From Methyloversatilis sp. XJ19-49 (GTDB lineage: Bacteria; Pseudomonadota; Gammaproteobacteria; Burkholderiales; Rhodocyclaceae), in the NCBI RefSeq assembly GCF_024580145.1, contig NZ_JANINI010000006.1, forward strand, positions 112,183 through 176,182: a stretch of 64,000 bases of DNA, given 5' to 3'. The notes under the pieces are model-generated. The model was not told the origin of the DNA. It ran no database searches and was given only the letters and a program-made list of their open reading frames with translations. The translations under genes and the position numbers were made by a program. Below are positions 1-8,642 of this stretch, piece after piece. The first letter of the stretch is position 1. Each line of letters opens with the position of its first letter.

Positions 1-65
1 TCACCGCCGAGCGCCTGGACGCCTGGCTCAAGCTGATCGCCCCGGACTTCGGCCTTCCGCTCTGA
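1..65 (+). CDS. C-terminal tail of a gene cut by the window start
   Basis: An open frame enters the window and ends with TGA at 63-65. The visible residues are TAERLDAWLKLIAPDFGLPL. The first REP element begins 13 bases after the stop, which fits a true gene end. About 20 residues are too few to name a family; the tail looks like a soluble amphipathic helix. Confidence 0.4.
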   Translation, partial: TAERLDAWLKLIAPDFGLPL

Positions 66-77
66 TCGTGGCCGAGC

Positions 78-219
78 GTTGGGCATCGCTGCGCTCACCC
101 CAACCTACAGGAACACATGTAGGTCGGGGCGAGCCAAAGGCGATGCCCAACGCCACATCGGCGCCCAGTATTCCCACCCCGTCTCCGTAGGTTGGGGTGA
201 GCCGGAGGCGATGCCCAAC
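78..219. repeat. Three REP elements upstream of the RAYT transposase gene
   Basis: Copies lie at 78-108 (minus orientation), 119-151 (plus, diverged) and 187-219 (plus). The core begins GTAGGTTGGGGTGAGC and ends CGATGCCCAAC, so each copy can fold through GTTGGG/CCCAAC ends. The first copy is the 31-base form (GCGCAGCG centre). The next two are the 33-base form, whose centre resembles GCCGAAGGC. The stretch 66-261 holds no other gene; an open frame running through it is only repeat sequence translated. Confidence 0.9.
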
Positions 220-261
220 ATCCCGAGCCTCATGCACGCGCAATGCATTCATCATTGCCGG

Positions 262-789
262 ATGCGCTACCGCCGCTCGTCCGCCCCCGGCGCGACCTTC
301 TTCTTTACGCTCGTGTTGGCCGACCGGTCATCCGGTCTGCTGCAAAGTCATATCGGGTCGCTGCGCGAGGCTGTTCGCGTCACGGCGCTGCATCACCCCT
401 TCCACATCGATGCGGCGGTCGTCCTGCCGGACCATCTGCACATGGTGTGGACGCTCCCGGCCGGCGATGCCGACTATGCGACGCGCTGGATGCTGGTCAA
501 GGCGGCCTTCTCGCGCGCGCTGCCGCGTGATGAAACGATGAACGCCAGCCGCCTCAGTAAGGGTGAGCGTGGCGTGTGGCAGCGGCGATACTGGGAGCAC
601 CTCGTTCGTGATGACGGCGATTTCGCGCGCCACGTCGACTACATCCACTTCAACCCGGTGCAACACGGACTGGTCGAACGCGTCGCCGACTGGCCACACT
701 CGTCCTTCCACCGTTATGTCGAGCGGGGCGTCCTGCCCGCCGACTGGGGCGGCCGTGGTGCGGCGATCGAAGGTCGGTTCGGGGAATGA
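262..789 (+). CDS. REP-associated tyrosine transposase (RAYT, TnpA_REP)
   Basis: A 175-aa single-strand DNA transposase of the IS200/IS605-related Y1 HUH superfamily. RAYTs recognise and process REP hairpins and are regarded as domesticated single-copy transposases. The HUH motif is visible as DHLHMVW near residue 58. The Tyr helix appears as HVDYIHFNPVQHGL near residue 129, followed by the usual WPHSSFHRYV. The start was set at 262 because the frame upstream runs through REP repeats; ATG at 232 is an alternative. REP copies flank it on both sides, the classic RAYT setting. It appears intact. Confidence 0.9.
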   Translation: MRYRRSSAPGATFFFTLVLADRSSGLLQSHIGSLREAVRVTALHHPFHIDAAVVLPDHLHMVWTLPAGDADYATRWMLVKAAFSRALPRDETMNASRLSKGERGVWQRRYWEHLVRDDGDFARHVDYIHFNPVQHGLVERVADWPHSSFHRYVERGVLPADWGGRGAAIEGRFGE

Positions 790-820
790 GGCGGGGAGTC
801 CCGCGGGATCACATGTCGAT

Positions 821-990
821 GTTGGGCATCGCTGCGCTCACCCCAACCTACGGAACTACGGAACATCACGTGGGTTGGGTCGAACCGAAGGGGATGTCCG
901 GCGTTGGGCATCGCTGCGCTCAGCCCAACCTACGATGGATCAAGCGCGCGGGAGCCCGTAGGTTGGGGTGAGCCGAAGGCGATGCCCAAC
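821..990. repeat. REP elements downstream of the RAYT gene
   Basis: Copies lie at 821-851 (minus), 870-897 (plus, degenerate), 903-933 (minus) and 958-990 (plus, 33-base form with GCCGAAGGC centre). They alternate in orientation and so make inverted pairs able to form larger hairpins. The stretch 790-1095 contains only these repeats and the nifK terminator. Confidence 0.88.
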
Positions 991-1015
991 GCAGGTCTTG
1001 GCCTCGTCGTGATGC

Positions 1016-1050
1016 AAAAAAACGGGCTGCCCGGAAAACCGGGCAGCCCG
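1016..1050 (-). terminator. Rho-independent terminator of nifHDK
   Basis: Read on the minus strand, a perfect 12-bp GC stem (CGGGCTGCCCGG with its complement, 1023-1034 and 1039-1050) closes a four-base loop. It is followed by seven T residues (1016-1022). It begins 46 bases beyond the nifK stop codon, so it ends the nifHDK transcript. Confidence 0.93.
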
Positions 1051-1095
1051 TCGGGACTGCTCTGTTCGGACCGGGGTTGCCCCCGGTGCCCGTGC

Positions 1096-2655
1096 TCAGC
1101 GGATGATGTCGTACGAGTAGTCGGTCTTGCCCGGGACGATTGTGTTCACATCGATGGACTCGAAGAACTCGTCGAGCAGCATGACCAGTACGCGCAGGCC
1201 GCCCTCGTAACCCCAGATCGGGTAGCGATGGTAGTGGTGGCGATCGAAGATCGGGAACACCATGCGGATCAGCGGCGTGCCGGTGTCGCGTTCCAGGTAC
1301 TTGCCGTAGGTGTTGCCGATCAGGAAATCGACCGGCTCCGTGTAGAGCAGCGAGCGCATGTGCCACAGGTCGCGCTTCGGATACACCTTGCAGCCGGCAC
1401 CGTAGGGCGAGGCGTCGAGTACGTCCTGAACCTTGGCGGCCCACTCCTTCTCGCCGTTGGTGGCCAGGATGTGTGCCGGCTCGGCACCGAGTTCGAGCAG
1501 GAACTCGGTCATGCCGAGCATCATGTCCGGATCGCCGTACATGGCGTAGCGCTTGCCGTGCAGGTGAGCCTGGCTGTCGGCCATCGCGTCGACCAGCTGG
1601 CCGCGCTCCAGCTCGAGCTCGGCCGGGATCGGCTTGCCGGTGATGCGCGACAGTTCCATCAGGAACTTGTCGGTGCCGGCGACGCCGATCGGGCTGTGCA
1701 GCACGACGACCTCCTGGCCGTGCTCGGCGATGAACTTGCTGGTCTTCTCGCAGCAGTAGCCCTGGAAGATGATGGTGGCCTTGGCGTTCAGCGCGCGCTC
1801 GACGGTGGCCTTCGTCGTGCCGCCCTCGTACATCCTGAATTCACCGTCGGTCGGCGTGTTCCACACTTCCGAAGGATCGCAGATGATGTTGTAGTCGATG
1901 CCGAACAGACCGAGGATGCGCTTCATTTCCTTCATGTTGCCGACAACGAAGCCATCGAAGCCGAAGATGAAGTTGACCGACTCGTCCGGTACGCGCTCGA
2001 GTTTCGGTGCGGTATCCGCCTTGCCGTCCCAGAAGTGACGCAGGATGCCCAGCAGCGCGTTGTCGTAGCCGGTGATGTGGCTGCCGACGAAGGCCGGGGT
2101 GTGGGCGAACGGCACGTCGAAGTCGGCCGGCACGCTGCCCTTTTCCTTCGAGGTCTTGATGAAGGCGTTCAGGTCGTCACCGATGACTTCCGCCATGCAT
2201 GTGGTCGATACCGCGATCATTTCCGGCTTGTACAGGTTCAGCGTGTTGGCGAGGCCGTCGATCATGTTGTTCAGGCCGCCGAACACGGCTGCGTCTTCCG
2301 TCATCGACGACGACACGCACGAGGTCGGCTCCTTGAAGTGGCGCGAGAAGTGCGAACGGTAGTAGGCCACGCAACCCTGTGAGCCATGCACGAAAGACAG
2401 CGTCTTGGCGAAGCCGTTGGCGACATACACGGCGCCCAGCGGCTGGCAGGCCTTGGCCGGATTGACGGTCAGCGCCTCGCGGGCAAAGTTCTTCTGCTTG
2501 TAATCCTCGGTCTTCGTCCATTCGACGATTTCCTGGATCTTGCTGTCGGCGTGGTTGAATTCGAACTCGGACTTCTTGTCGGCGAGCATCTTCTGGTACT
2601 CGGGCTCACGGAACAGCAACTCGTGATCGAGAATCTTTTCGGCGGATTGAGGCAT
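1096..2655 (-). CDS. nifK: Nitrogenase molybdenum-iron protein beta chain NifK
   Basis: Beta subunit (519 aa) of the MoFe protein; with NifD it holds the P-cluster that passes electrons from NifH to FeMo-co. The P-cluster cysteines fall at 70 ([11 protein letters not shown]), 95 (GSQGCVAYY) and 153 (STTCMAEV), the same numbers as in Azotobacter vinelandii. Residue 188 is Ala (HTPAFVGSH), where A. vinelandii has the P-cluster ligand Ser. Residue 99 is Tyr, where A. vinelandii has Phe; this combination is known from Gluconacetobacter diazotrophicus. AAGGAGC precedes the ATG. It is the last gene of nifHDK, 121 bases after nifD. Confidence 0.98.
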   Translation of the reverse strand: MPQSAEKILDHELLFREPEYQKMLADKKSEFEFNHADSKIQEIVEWTKTEDYKQKNFAREALTVNPAKACQPLGAVYVANGFAKTLSFVHGSQGCVAYYRSHFSRHFKEPTSCVSSSMTEDAAVFGGLNNMIDGLANTLNLYKPEMIAVSTTCMAEVIGDDLNAFIKTSKEKGSVPADFDVPFAHTPAFVGSHITGYDNALLGILRHFWDGKADTAPKLERVPDESVNFIFGFDGFVVGNMKEMKRILGLFGIDYNIICDPSEVWNTPTDGEFRMYEGGTTKATVERALNAKATIIFQGYCCEKTSKFIAEHGQEVVVLHSPIGVAGTDKFLMELSRITGKPIPAELELERGQLVDAMADSQAHLHGKRYAMYGDPDMMLGMTEFLLELGAEPAHILATNGEKEWAAKVQDVLDASPYGAGCKVYPKRDLWHMRSLLYTEPVDFLIGNTYGKYLERDTGTPLIRMVFPIFDRHHYHRYPIWGYEGGLRVLVMLLDEFFESIDVNTIVPGKTDYSYDIIR

Positions 2656-2673
2656 GGTTGATAGCTCCTTGAT

Positions 2674-2760
2674 GTAGGGTGGGCCGGCAGCATCAAGCCA
2701 CCCGGCCCGTCGACACGCGGGTCGTTCGTGGTGGGTTTCGGTGCCCTCAACCCACCCTAC
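2674..2760. repeat. REP-like inverted element in the nifD-nifK spacer
   Basis: The element opens with GTAGGGTGGG and closes with CCCACCCTAC. It includes the betaproteobacterial repeat wording GGTGGGTTTCGGTGCCCTCAACCCACCC. It belongs to a different family from the GTAGGTTGGGGTGAGC repeats elsewhere in the window. It fills most of the 121-base gap between nifD and nifK inside one operon. Confidence 0.75.
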
Positions 2761-2776
2761 GTTTCACTGCAGATGC

Positions 2777-4234
2777 TTACTTCGTCTTCCAGGGCGTCTT
2801 CGACAGGCCCCAGATCGGCGAGCTGATCGCCATGTCCATGTCGCGGGCGAAGATGGCAAAGCCGTCATAGCCGTGATACGGACCCGAGTAGTCCCAGCTG
2901 TGCATCTGGCGGAACGGCACGCCCATCTTCTGGAACACGTACTTTTCCTTGATGCCGGAGCCAACCAGATCGGGCTTCACCTTCTCGACGAACTTCTCGA
3001 ACTCGTGACCCGTGACGTCGTCATAGATCAGCGTGCCGTCCTTGACGTAGTGCGTGGTGCGCTGGTAGTCGTCGTTGTGGCCGAACTCGTAGCCGGTGCC
3101 GACAACTTCCATGCCCAGATCCTCGTAGGCGCCGATGACGTGACGCGGGCGCAGGCCGCCGACGAACAGCATCACCTTCTTGCCTTCGAGACGCGGACGG
3201 TACTTGTCGATGACGGCCTGCATCAGCGGCTTGTACTTGGCGATCACCTTTTCGGCGTTGGCCTTGATCGTGTCGTCGAAGTGCGCAGCGATTTCGCGCA
3301 GTGACTCCTCGATCTTGGTCGGGCCGAAGAAGTTGTACTCGACCCAGGGCACCCCGTACTTCTCTTCCATGTGCCGGCTGATGTAGTTCATCGAGCGGTA
3401 GCAGTGCAGCACATTGAGCTTGGCTTTCGGGGTGTTCTCCAGCTCTGCGATGGTGCCGTCGCCGGACCACTGGGCGATCACGCGCAGACCCATCTCTTCG
3501 AGAAGGATGCGGCTCGACCAGGCATCGCCGCCGATGTTGTAGTCGCCGATGATGGCCACGTCGTACGGCGTCGACACGAAGTCGGGGCGCTTGTCTTCGG
3601 TCTTGTCGAACACCCAGTCACGGATCGCGTCATTGGCGATGTGGTGGCCGAGCGACTGCGACACGCCGCGGAAACCTTCGCAACGCACCGGCACGATCGT
3701 GTGGCCGTCGTACTGCTTCGACTTCTTCTTGGACACCGCTTCGATGTCGTCGCCGATCAGGCCGATCGGGCACTCCGACTGCACAGTGATGCCCTTGTTC
3801 AGCGGGAACAGGTTCTGGATTTCATCCATGATGACTTCCAGCTTCTTGTCGCCGCCGAAAACGATGTCCTTCTCCTGGAAGTCGGAGGTGAATTGCATCG
3901 TCACGAAGGTGTCCACACCGGTCACGCCGATGTAGTAATTGCGTCGCGCCGCCCACGAATACTGGCCACAGCCGACCGGGCCGTGCGAAATGTGGATCAT
4001 GTCCTTGATCGGACCCCACACCACGCCCTTTGAACCTGCGTAGGCGCAGCCGCGGATGGTCATCACGCCGGGCAGCGACTTGATGTTCGACTTGACGCCG
4101 CAGTCAGGCTTGCCTTCCTCGTGAACATTGAGGTGCTTGGCCCGCTTCTTGGCGGTCTTTTCCGGGTAGGCCTTCAGCACCTCTTCGATGAGAGCTGCGT
4201 TCTGGGCCTTCTTTTCGTCAATCGTCATGCTCAT
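2777..4234 (-). CDS. nifD: Nitrogenase molybdenum-iron protein alpha chain NifD
   Basis: Alpha subunit (485 aa) of the MoFe protein, carrying FeMo-co, the site of N2 reduction. P-cluster cysteines are at 63 (IRGCAYAG), 89 ([10 protein letters not shown]) and 155 ([12 protein letters not shown]). FeMo-co ligands are Cys278 (VLHCYRS) and His445 ([10 protein letters not shown]). The SQSLGHH segment near 192-198 supplies the Gln and His around the cofactor. The start at 4234 (MSMTIDEKK) was chosen over a longer open frame because AGGAG lies seven bases upstream and the homologous N-terminus begins here. It is second in nifHDK. Confidence 0.98.
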   Translation of the reverse strand: MSMTIDEKKAQNAALIEEVLKAYPEKTAKKRAKHLNVHEEGKPDCGVKSNIKSLPGVMTIRGCAYAGSKGVVWGPIKDMIHISHGPVGCGQYSWAARRNYYIGVTGVDTFVTMQFTSDFQEKDIVFGGDKKLEVIMDEIQNLFPLNKGITVQSECPIGLIGDDIEAVSKKKSKQYDGHTIVPVRCEGFRGVSQSLGHHIANDAIRDWVFDKTEDKRPDFVSTPYDVAIIGDYNIGGDAWSSRILLEEMGLRVIAQWSGDGTIAELENTPKAKLNVLHCYRSMNYISRHMEEKYGVPWVEYNFFGPTKIEESLREIAAHFDDTIKANAEKVIAKYKPLMQAVIDKYRPRLEGKKVMLFVGGLRPRHVIGAYEDLGMEVVGTGYEFGHNDDYQRTTHYVKDGTLIYDDVTGHEFEKFVEKVKPDLVGSGIKEKYVFQKMGVPFRQMHSWDYSGPYHGYDGFAIFARDMDMAISSPIWGLSKTPWKTK

Positions 4235-4297
4235 TTGAGTACTCCTGTACGTATCGAGAGCGGAGGGAGGAGAACCGTGGGGTCGCCGGCGGAGGCC

Positions 4298-4330
4298 GGG
4301 AGCCTGCGGGCTTTGCGACCCGCGGCTCCC
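4298..4330 (-). other. Stem-loop between nifH and nifD
   Basis: Minus-strand GGGAGCCGCGGG pairs with CCCGC and GGCTCCC around an eight-base loop, with one bulged base. No T-run follows, so it is not a full terminator. Hairpins here often stabilise the 3' end of nifH mRNA or attenuate read-through, giving more NifH than NifDK. That role is inferred from other diazotrophs. Confidence 0.65.
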
Positions 4331-4350
4331 GACCCTCGACTCTCGGTTTC

Positions 4351-5355
<1,005 letters not shown>

Positions 5356-5379
5356 TCATGGTCGGTGCGAGGTCACTTC

Positions 5380-5395
5380 AGCAACTGCCGTGCCA
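5380..5395 (-). promoter_or_regulatory. Sigma54 -24/-12 promoter of nifHDK
   Basis: The minus strand reads TGGCACGGCAGTTGCT, an exact match to TGGCAC-N5-TTGCT. Transcription should start near 5369, leaving a leader of about 140 bases before the nifH ATG. Confidence 0.9.
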
Positions 5396-5475
5396 CTCGC
5401 GTTCAACATCGCCAGAAGCCATTCCGGACGCCAGTTCTCAACGCAAGCGCGGCATCTGACGGGCCGACGGACGGA

Positions 5476-5491
5476 TGTGACAAACGCGACA
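5476..5491. promoter_or_regulatory. NifA upstream activator site (TGT-N10-ACA)
   Basis: TGTGACAAACGCGACA is a perfect TGT-N10-ACA palindrome, about 80 bases upstream of the nifH -24 element, a normal NifA distance. It lies in the 410-base divergent gap 5230-5639, about 100 bases before the globin operon's candidate promoter, so it could serve both directions. Confidence 0.85.
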
Positions 5492-5591
5492 TTCATCGCA
5501 GCGCTGTGCGGAATGGCCGGCTCGGCGCAAGGTCTGTCGCGAATGGCGCAAACGGCCTGCAGGTGGGCGTTGCTCATCCCGGACAGCGAGC

Positions 5592-5607
5592 GGGTACGGC
5601 GCTTGCT
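5592..5607 (+). promoter_or_regulatory. Candidate sigma54 promoter of the truncated globin operon
   Basis: GGGTACGGCGCTTGCT keeps the invariant GG and GC at the right spacing and the full TTGCT -12 box, with two mismatches in the -24 box. The predicted start near 5618 lies just before the ATG at 5640 and argues against an ATG at 5610. Strength is uncertain because of the mismatches. Confidence 0.45.
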
Positions 5608-5639
5608 GTATGCCTGCATCAACACGCGTACCCGATACC

Positions 5640-6107
5640 ATGGAAACCCGCCCGCCTGCATACAAGCCTGTCGCTCCCTCCGTCAGCTCAGCTTCTTCCG
5701 GCGGCAATCCCCACTTCGAGCGCATCGGTGGCGAAGCTGCGATCGAACGTCTGGTCCAGCGCTTCTATCACCACATGAGTACGCAGCCGGCGGCGGCCGG
5801 CATTCGCGCGATGCACTCGGCCGACCTGCGGTCTGTGCGCCAGATACTGGTGAACTATCTGGTCGAGTGGACCGGCGGTCCGCAGCGCTATTCGACCGAG
5901 CGCGGCCATCCTCGGCTGCGCCGCAAACACCTGGCATTTCCGATCGGCACCGCCGAACGGGATGCGTGGATGGACTGCATGCGACAGGCGCTGCAGGAAG
6001 TCGTAGACGATGCCGCGTTGCGGCAGCAGCTTGAGCAGGCTTTTTTCAAGACCGCGGATTTCATCCGCAATGATCAGGGGAACCACCATGAGCATCACCA
6101 TAGCTAG
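5640..6107 (+). CDS. Group II truncated haemoglobin
   Basis: A 155-aa 2/2 globin (GlbO type) that binds O2 or NO. The core starts at HFERIGGEAAIERLVQRFY, with the Tyr of helix B. The proximal His lies in RRKHLAFPIG and the group II helix-G Trp in RDAWMDCM. The ATG at 5640 is preferred over 5610, which would fall inside the likely promoter. It overlaps the next gene by 20 bases, so translation is probably coupled. Divergent placement from nifH with a shared NifA site suggests expression during nitrogen fixation; O2 or NO handling for nitrogenase is an inference. Confidence 0.88.
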   Translation: METRPPAYKPVAPSVSSASSGGNPHFERIGGEAAIERLVQRFYHHMSTQPAAAGIRAMHSADLRSVRQILVNYLVEWTGGPQRYSTERGHPRLRRKHLAFPIGTAERDAWMDCMRQALQEVVDDAALRQQLEQAFFKTADFIRNDQGNHHEHHHS

Positions 6108-6681
6108 CTCTGCATTTGCCACGCTGGAAAACGAGAAGCGGATGCTCAACGCCGTCTTCAAGGGGCCGACCCACAAGGCCGATCGTGTCGGCTTCCGCGG
6201 CGACATCGCGCTGAAGTTCGCGCAGCAGTTCGCCGACGAGGCGCGTCCGCCGGAAATCAGCATGGACCAGGTGATTGCCGCCGCGCACGAGGGCGAGCAG
6301 CAGATTCCCTTCCTGACCGGTTTCCTGCTGTCGTTCGAATACCTGAAGCTGCTGGCCGACGTGCTCGGCGACGCGCTGTCGCCGACCGGCAAGTACTTCC
6401 TGTTCTGCGACAACATCGACCTGTCGAAGAAGTACCAGGTGCAGTATGGCGGCGCGACCTTCTACATCCTGCCGATCGACGAGGCGACGGTGTACAACGA
6501 ACTGCTCGAACTGCTGTATCTGGAAAAGACCGAACTGAAGCGGCTCGATACAGCTGGCAAGGTGGATGCCGTGGCCGACGCCGCACTCAAGTTCACCGGC
6601 AAGTTCCCGGAAGTCACGTTCGAAGAGGGCCTGAAGCTGATGGGCCCGATCCGCAACCTGTACGAGAACCGTCCAGTCTGA
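6088..6681 (+). CDS. Unrecognised 197-aa protein coupled to the truncated globin
   Basis: I do not recognise a family. The protein is soluble and acidic, with no signal peptide and no membrane segment. It has one Cys (LFCDNIDLS). A helical half with hydrophobic segments (FLTGFLLSFEYLKLLADVLG) is followed by YGGATFYILPIDE and an acidic helical C-terminus. AGGGG precedes the ATG at 6088. It lies between the globin and nifO on the plus strand, so a role in nitrogenase protection or regulation is possible but unproven. Confidence 0.75.
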   Translation: MSITIASSAFATLENEKRMLNAVFKGPTHKADRVGFRGDIALKFAQQFADEARPPEISMDQVIAAAHEGEQQIPFLTGFLLSFEYLKLLADVLGDALSPTGKYFLFCDNIDLSKKYQVQYGGATFYILPIDEATVYNELLELLYLEKTELKRLDTAGKVDAVADAALKFTGKFPEVTFEEGLKLMGPIRNLYENRPV

Positions 6682-6690
6682 CGCGGCTGC

Positions 6691-6710
6691 GCCCGGCGGA
6701 AACGCCGGGC
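6691..6710 (+). other. GC hairpin after the 197-aa gene
   Basis: GCCCGGCG and CGCCGGGC form a perfect 8-bp stem around GAAA, ten bases after the stop codon. No T-run follows, so it is probably an mRNA stability or partial attenuation hairpin before nifO rather than a terminator. Confidence 0.5.
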
Positions 6711-6736
6711 GCCGGCCCGCCCCGTGCGGCACTGCG

Positions 6737-7168
6737 ATGAGTCACATCGTCTTCTTCGAAAAACCCGGGTGCGGCGGCAATGCGAAGCAGAAGCAGTGGC
6801 TGCTCGACGCCGGCCATACGCTCGACGTGCGCAGCCTGCTCGCCACACAGTGGACGGAGGCCGCACTGCTGGCGTTCGTCGACGCGCTGCCGGTGGCCGA
6901 CTGGTTCAATCGCGCATCGCCGCGCGTGAAGTCGGGCAGAGTCGTGCCGGAAGACGTCGATCGCGACACCGCGCTCGCTCTGCTGCTGGCCGATCCGCTG
7001 CTGATCCGCCGGCCGCTGCTGCAGGTCGGCGACGAACGCCGGGTCGGCTTTGACCCGGCAGCTATCGACACCTGGATCGGCCTCGACAGTCACGCGGCAC
7101 AGCGCTCCCGCGCACAGTCCGAAGGGTGCGCGGCCGGCATGAACGAAGGCGGTTGTGCAGCACCGTGA
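6737..7168 (+). CDS. nifO: Nitrogenase-associated ArsC-fold protein NifO
   Basis: A 143-aa thioredoxin-fold protein of the ArsC/Spx family. It starts IVFFEKPGCGGNAKQKQWL, where the ArsC-type Cys sits in PGCGGNAKQK, and continues with the DADPLLIRRPLL-like segment (ADPLLIRRPLLQVGDE). In Azotobacter, NifO affects the balance between nitrate assimilation and nitrogen fixation; its biochemical action is not settled. The C-terminus adds two further cysteines (EGCAAG, GGCAAP). It is the last gene of the globin operon. Confidence 0.82.
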   Translation: MSHIVFFEKPGCGGNAKQKQWLLDAGHTLDVRSLLATQWTEAALLAFVDALPVADWFNRASPRVKSGRVVPEDVDRDTALALLLADPLLIRRPLLQVGDERRVGFDPAAIDTWIGLDSHAAQRSRAQSEGCAAGMNEGGCAAP

Positions 7169-7209
7169 TCGGGGCGGTGCGAGCGGAGCAAGCCGGTTCG
7201 ACCACCGAT

Positions 7210-7293
7210 GTTGGGCATCGCTGCGCTCACCCCAACCTACAAACTGCAGATCGGCGCATTCCGTAGGTTGGGGTGAGCGCAGCGATGCCCAAC
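7210..7293. repeat. Inverted pair of REP elements after nifO
   Basis: Copies of the 31-base form lie at 7210-7240 (minus) and 7263-7293 (plus), facing each other across 22 bases, so the pair can form one long hairpin. It sits between nifO and the convergent small gene at 7323. Confidence 0.9.
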
Positions 7294-7322
7294 AATCCCC
7301 TCTCGAAAGAAGTACTGCCCGC

Positions 7323-7490
7323 TCAATCCGGCGTCATGTCAGGCTGCAGGATCACCTCATCCGGCAGCCCGTTGTCGTTGTGCTGCACGTCGATGCCGCC
7401 CAGCGGCGAATACCCTTCATCGCCCTCGATCAGTACCGTCGCATCCGGCGGCAGGGCGCGCAGTTTCTCCATCAGCTGTCCGACATTCAT
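7323..7490 (-). CDS. Small hypothetical protein
   Basis: A 55-aa acidic protein beginning MNVGQLMEKLRALPPDATV and continuing with GDEGYSPLGGID. The ATG at 7490 is chosen because GGAGG lies just upstream; a longer frame to 7535 would run through that site. It diverges from the next gene across about 43 bases. I do not recognise a family. The wording resembles small regulatory or adaptor proteins, but no function can be assigned. Confidence 0.6.
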   Translation of the reverse strand: MNVGQLMEKLRALPPDATVLIEGDEGYSPLGGIDVQHNDNGLPDEVILQPDMTPD

Positions 7491-7533
7491 TGCGGGCACC
7501 TCCTTCTCCTCACGACCATCCTGAGCTCGCGAC

Positions 7534-7809
7534 ATGAATGCAACGATCAGCCGGCAGCGCTACTTCCTGACCTATCGCGGTGTGAAGCTGCCGCTGCAGT
7601 TCGCCGAAGAACTGGCAGCCGACGCGCTGAGCAACCGCAACACCTATTTCATCGCGTCCTACGATGACGCCGGGCGCATGTTGCGTTGCGAGAAGCGGGT
7701 TTACGGCGAAGTCGAAATGAGCCATGTATATGCCTACGGCGACGACGGCCGGCTGGTGAGCGCCTGCATCACCGTAGGTGACGATGAAGCGCAGTGGATG
7801 CATTTCTGA
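7534..7809 (+). CDS. Conserved small protein of nif regions (function unknown)
   Basis: A 91-aa protein with a compact, regular pattern: RQRYFLTYRGVKLPLQF, then NRNTYFIASYDDAGR, then YGEVEMSHVYAYGDDG. It looks like a small beta-rich domain. Similar short proteins occur near nif genes in other betaproteobacteria, and it may be the DUF6156 family, which I recall only loosely. Its neighbours are REP elements and a divergent small gene. Confidence 0.65.
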   Translation: MNATISRQRYFLTYRGVKLPLQFAEELAADALSNRNTYFIASYDDAGRMLRCEKRVYGEVEMSHVYAYGDDGRLVSACITVGDDEAQWMHF

Positions 7810-7819
7810 CGTTCGGATT

Positions 7820-7978
7820 GTTGGGCATCGCTGCGCTCACCCCAACCTACTGTTCGGGGCGGGTGTATGGAGTCCGTGCCGGTCACCGCACCCCAGTAGG
7901 TTGGGGTGAGCGCAGCGATGCCCAACATGCAAGGCATGCACCGGTTCGTAGGTTGGGGTGAGCGCAGCGATGCCCAAC
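7820..7978. repeat. Three REP elements between small nif-region genes
   Basis: 31-base copies lie at 7820-7850 (minus), 7896-7926 (plus) and 7948-7978 (plus). They fill the gap between the convergent genes ending at 7809 and 8002, where they may serve as the 3' boundary of both transcripts. No other feature was seen in 7810-8001. Confidence 0.9.
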
Positions 7979-8001
7979 AACGGCCTGCTCCCGCCGTGCC
8001 G

Positions 8002-8373
8002 TCAATCGGCGCAGGCGGTGAACGCGAACAGCGCGGGCTGCTCTTCGCGGTACACGCGCAGCCACATCAGCGTGGCGGGCGCGAGCGAGCTGACCGCGAA
8101 CCACAGCGTGCCGTCTTGATCGGCCGCTCCTTCCAGCACCCGGCGCGTGACGTCCCAGCCATCCCAGCCCAGTTCCGGCATCCGGCTGCGCGCCTCGGCG
8201 GGCAGCCCGTGCAGGCAGTCGGCGATGATTTTCAAGCGCCCGCACAGCGCACTGCGGGTCAGGCGCGAACGTTCGAAGTCCTCGCGTGCGAGCCCTTCGC
8301 CAAGGATGAGCACGTCGCTGCAGGCCTCTTCGAGGATGGCCAGCGATGCGGCACCGAACAGCGTATCGGCCAA
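8002..8373 (-). CDS. HepT-like (DUF86-type) four-helix protein lacking the RNase motif
   Basis: A 123-aa helical protein. The spacing of LAILEEACSDVLILGEGL, a central LKIIADCLHGLPAEAR and WDGWDVTRRVL recalls HepT/DUF86 toxins, which end in an RX4-6HXY ribonuclease/AMPylation motif. Here the equivalent stretch is RRVLEGAADQ, with neither His nor Tyr, so catalysis is unlikely. No MntA nucleotidyltransferase antitoxin adjoins it. It is the last gene of the nifB operon, three bases after the Cys-rich gene. The fold assignment is by eye. Confidence 0.5.
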   Translation of the reverse strand: MADTLFGAASLAILEEACSDVLILGEGLAREDFERSRLTRSALCGRLKIIADCLHGLPAEARSRMPELGWDGWDVTRRVLEGAADQDGTLWFAVSSLAPATLMWLRVYREEQPALFAFTACAD

Positions 8374-8376
8374 GGC

Positions 8377-8610
8377 TCAGGCGCCGATGCGGTTCTCGAA
8401 GTTCAGCGCTTCGACCTTGCCGACTGCGCCGCACTTCACGCAGCGCCAGGCAGCCGAAAAGGCCTGGCCGGTACAGGCATCGTCGTAGGTCTGGCGGCAG
8501 CCGACCTGTCCGCATTCGCAGCGAAAGGTCTGGCCGTTGCACTTGCCGTTCAGGCCGGTGCGGTTGCCGAGGCACAGGCCGCGTTCGGCCTTGATGAGGT
8601 CATAGCTCAT
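8377..8610 (-). CDS. Small Cys-rich (probable zinc-ribbon-like) protein
   Basis: A 77-aa protein with eight cysteines, mostly paired: FRCECGQVGC, TYDDACTGQ and WRCVKCGAVG. The layout suggests a metal-binding ribbon, but no named family is recognised. It lies between a 2Fe-2S ferredoxin and the HepT-like gene with very short spacers, so it is co-transcribed with the nifB operon. Confidence 0.65.
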   Translation of the reverse strand: MSYDLIKAERGLCLGNRTGLNGKCNGQTFRCECGQVGCRQTYDDACTGQAFSAAWRCVKCGAVGKVEALNFENRIGA

Positions 8611-8642
8611 GGTGTTCTTCCTGTAATCGGTTCTTGAGAGGT

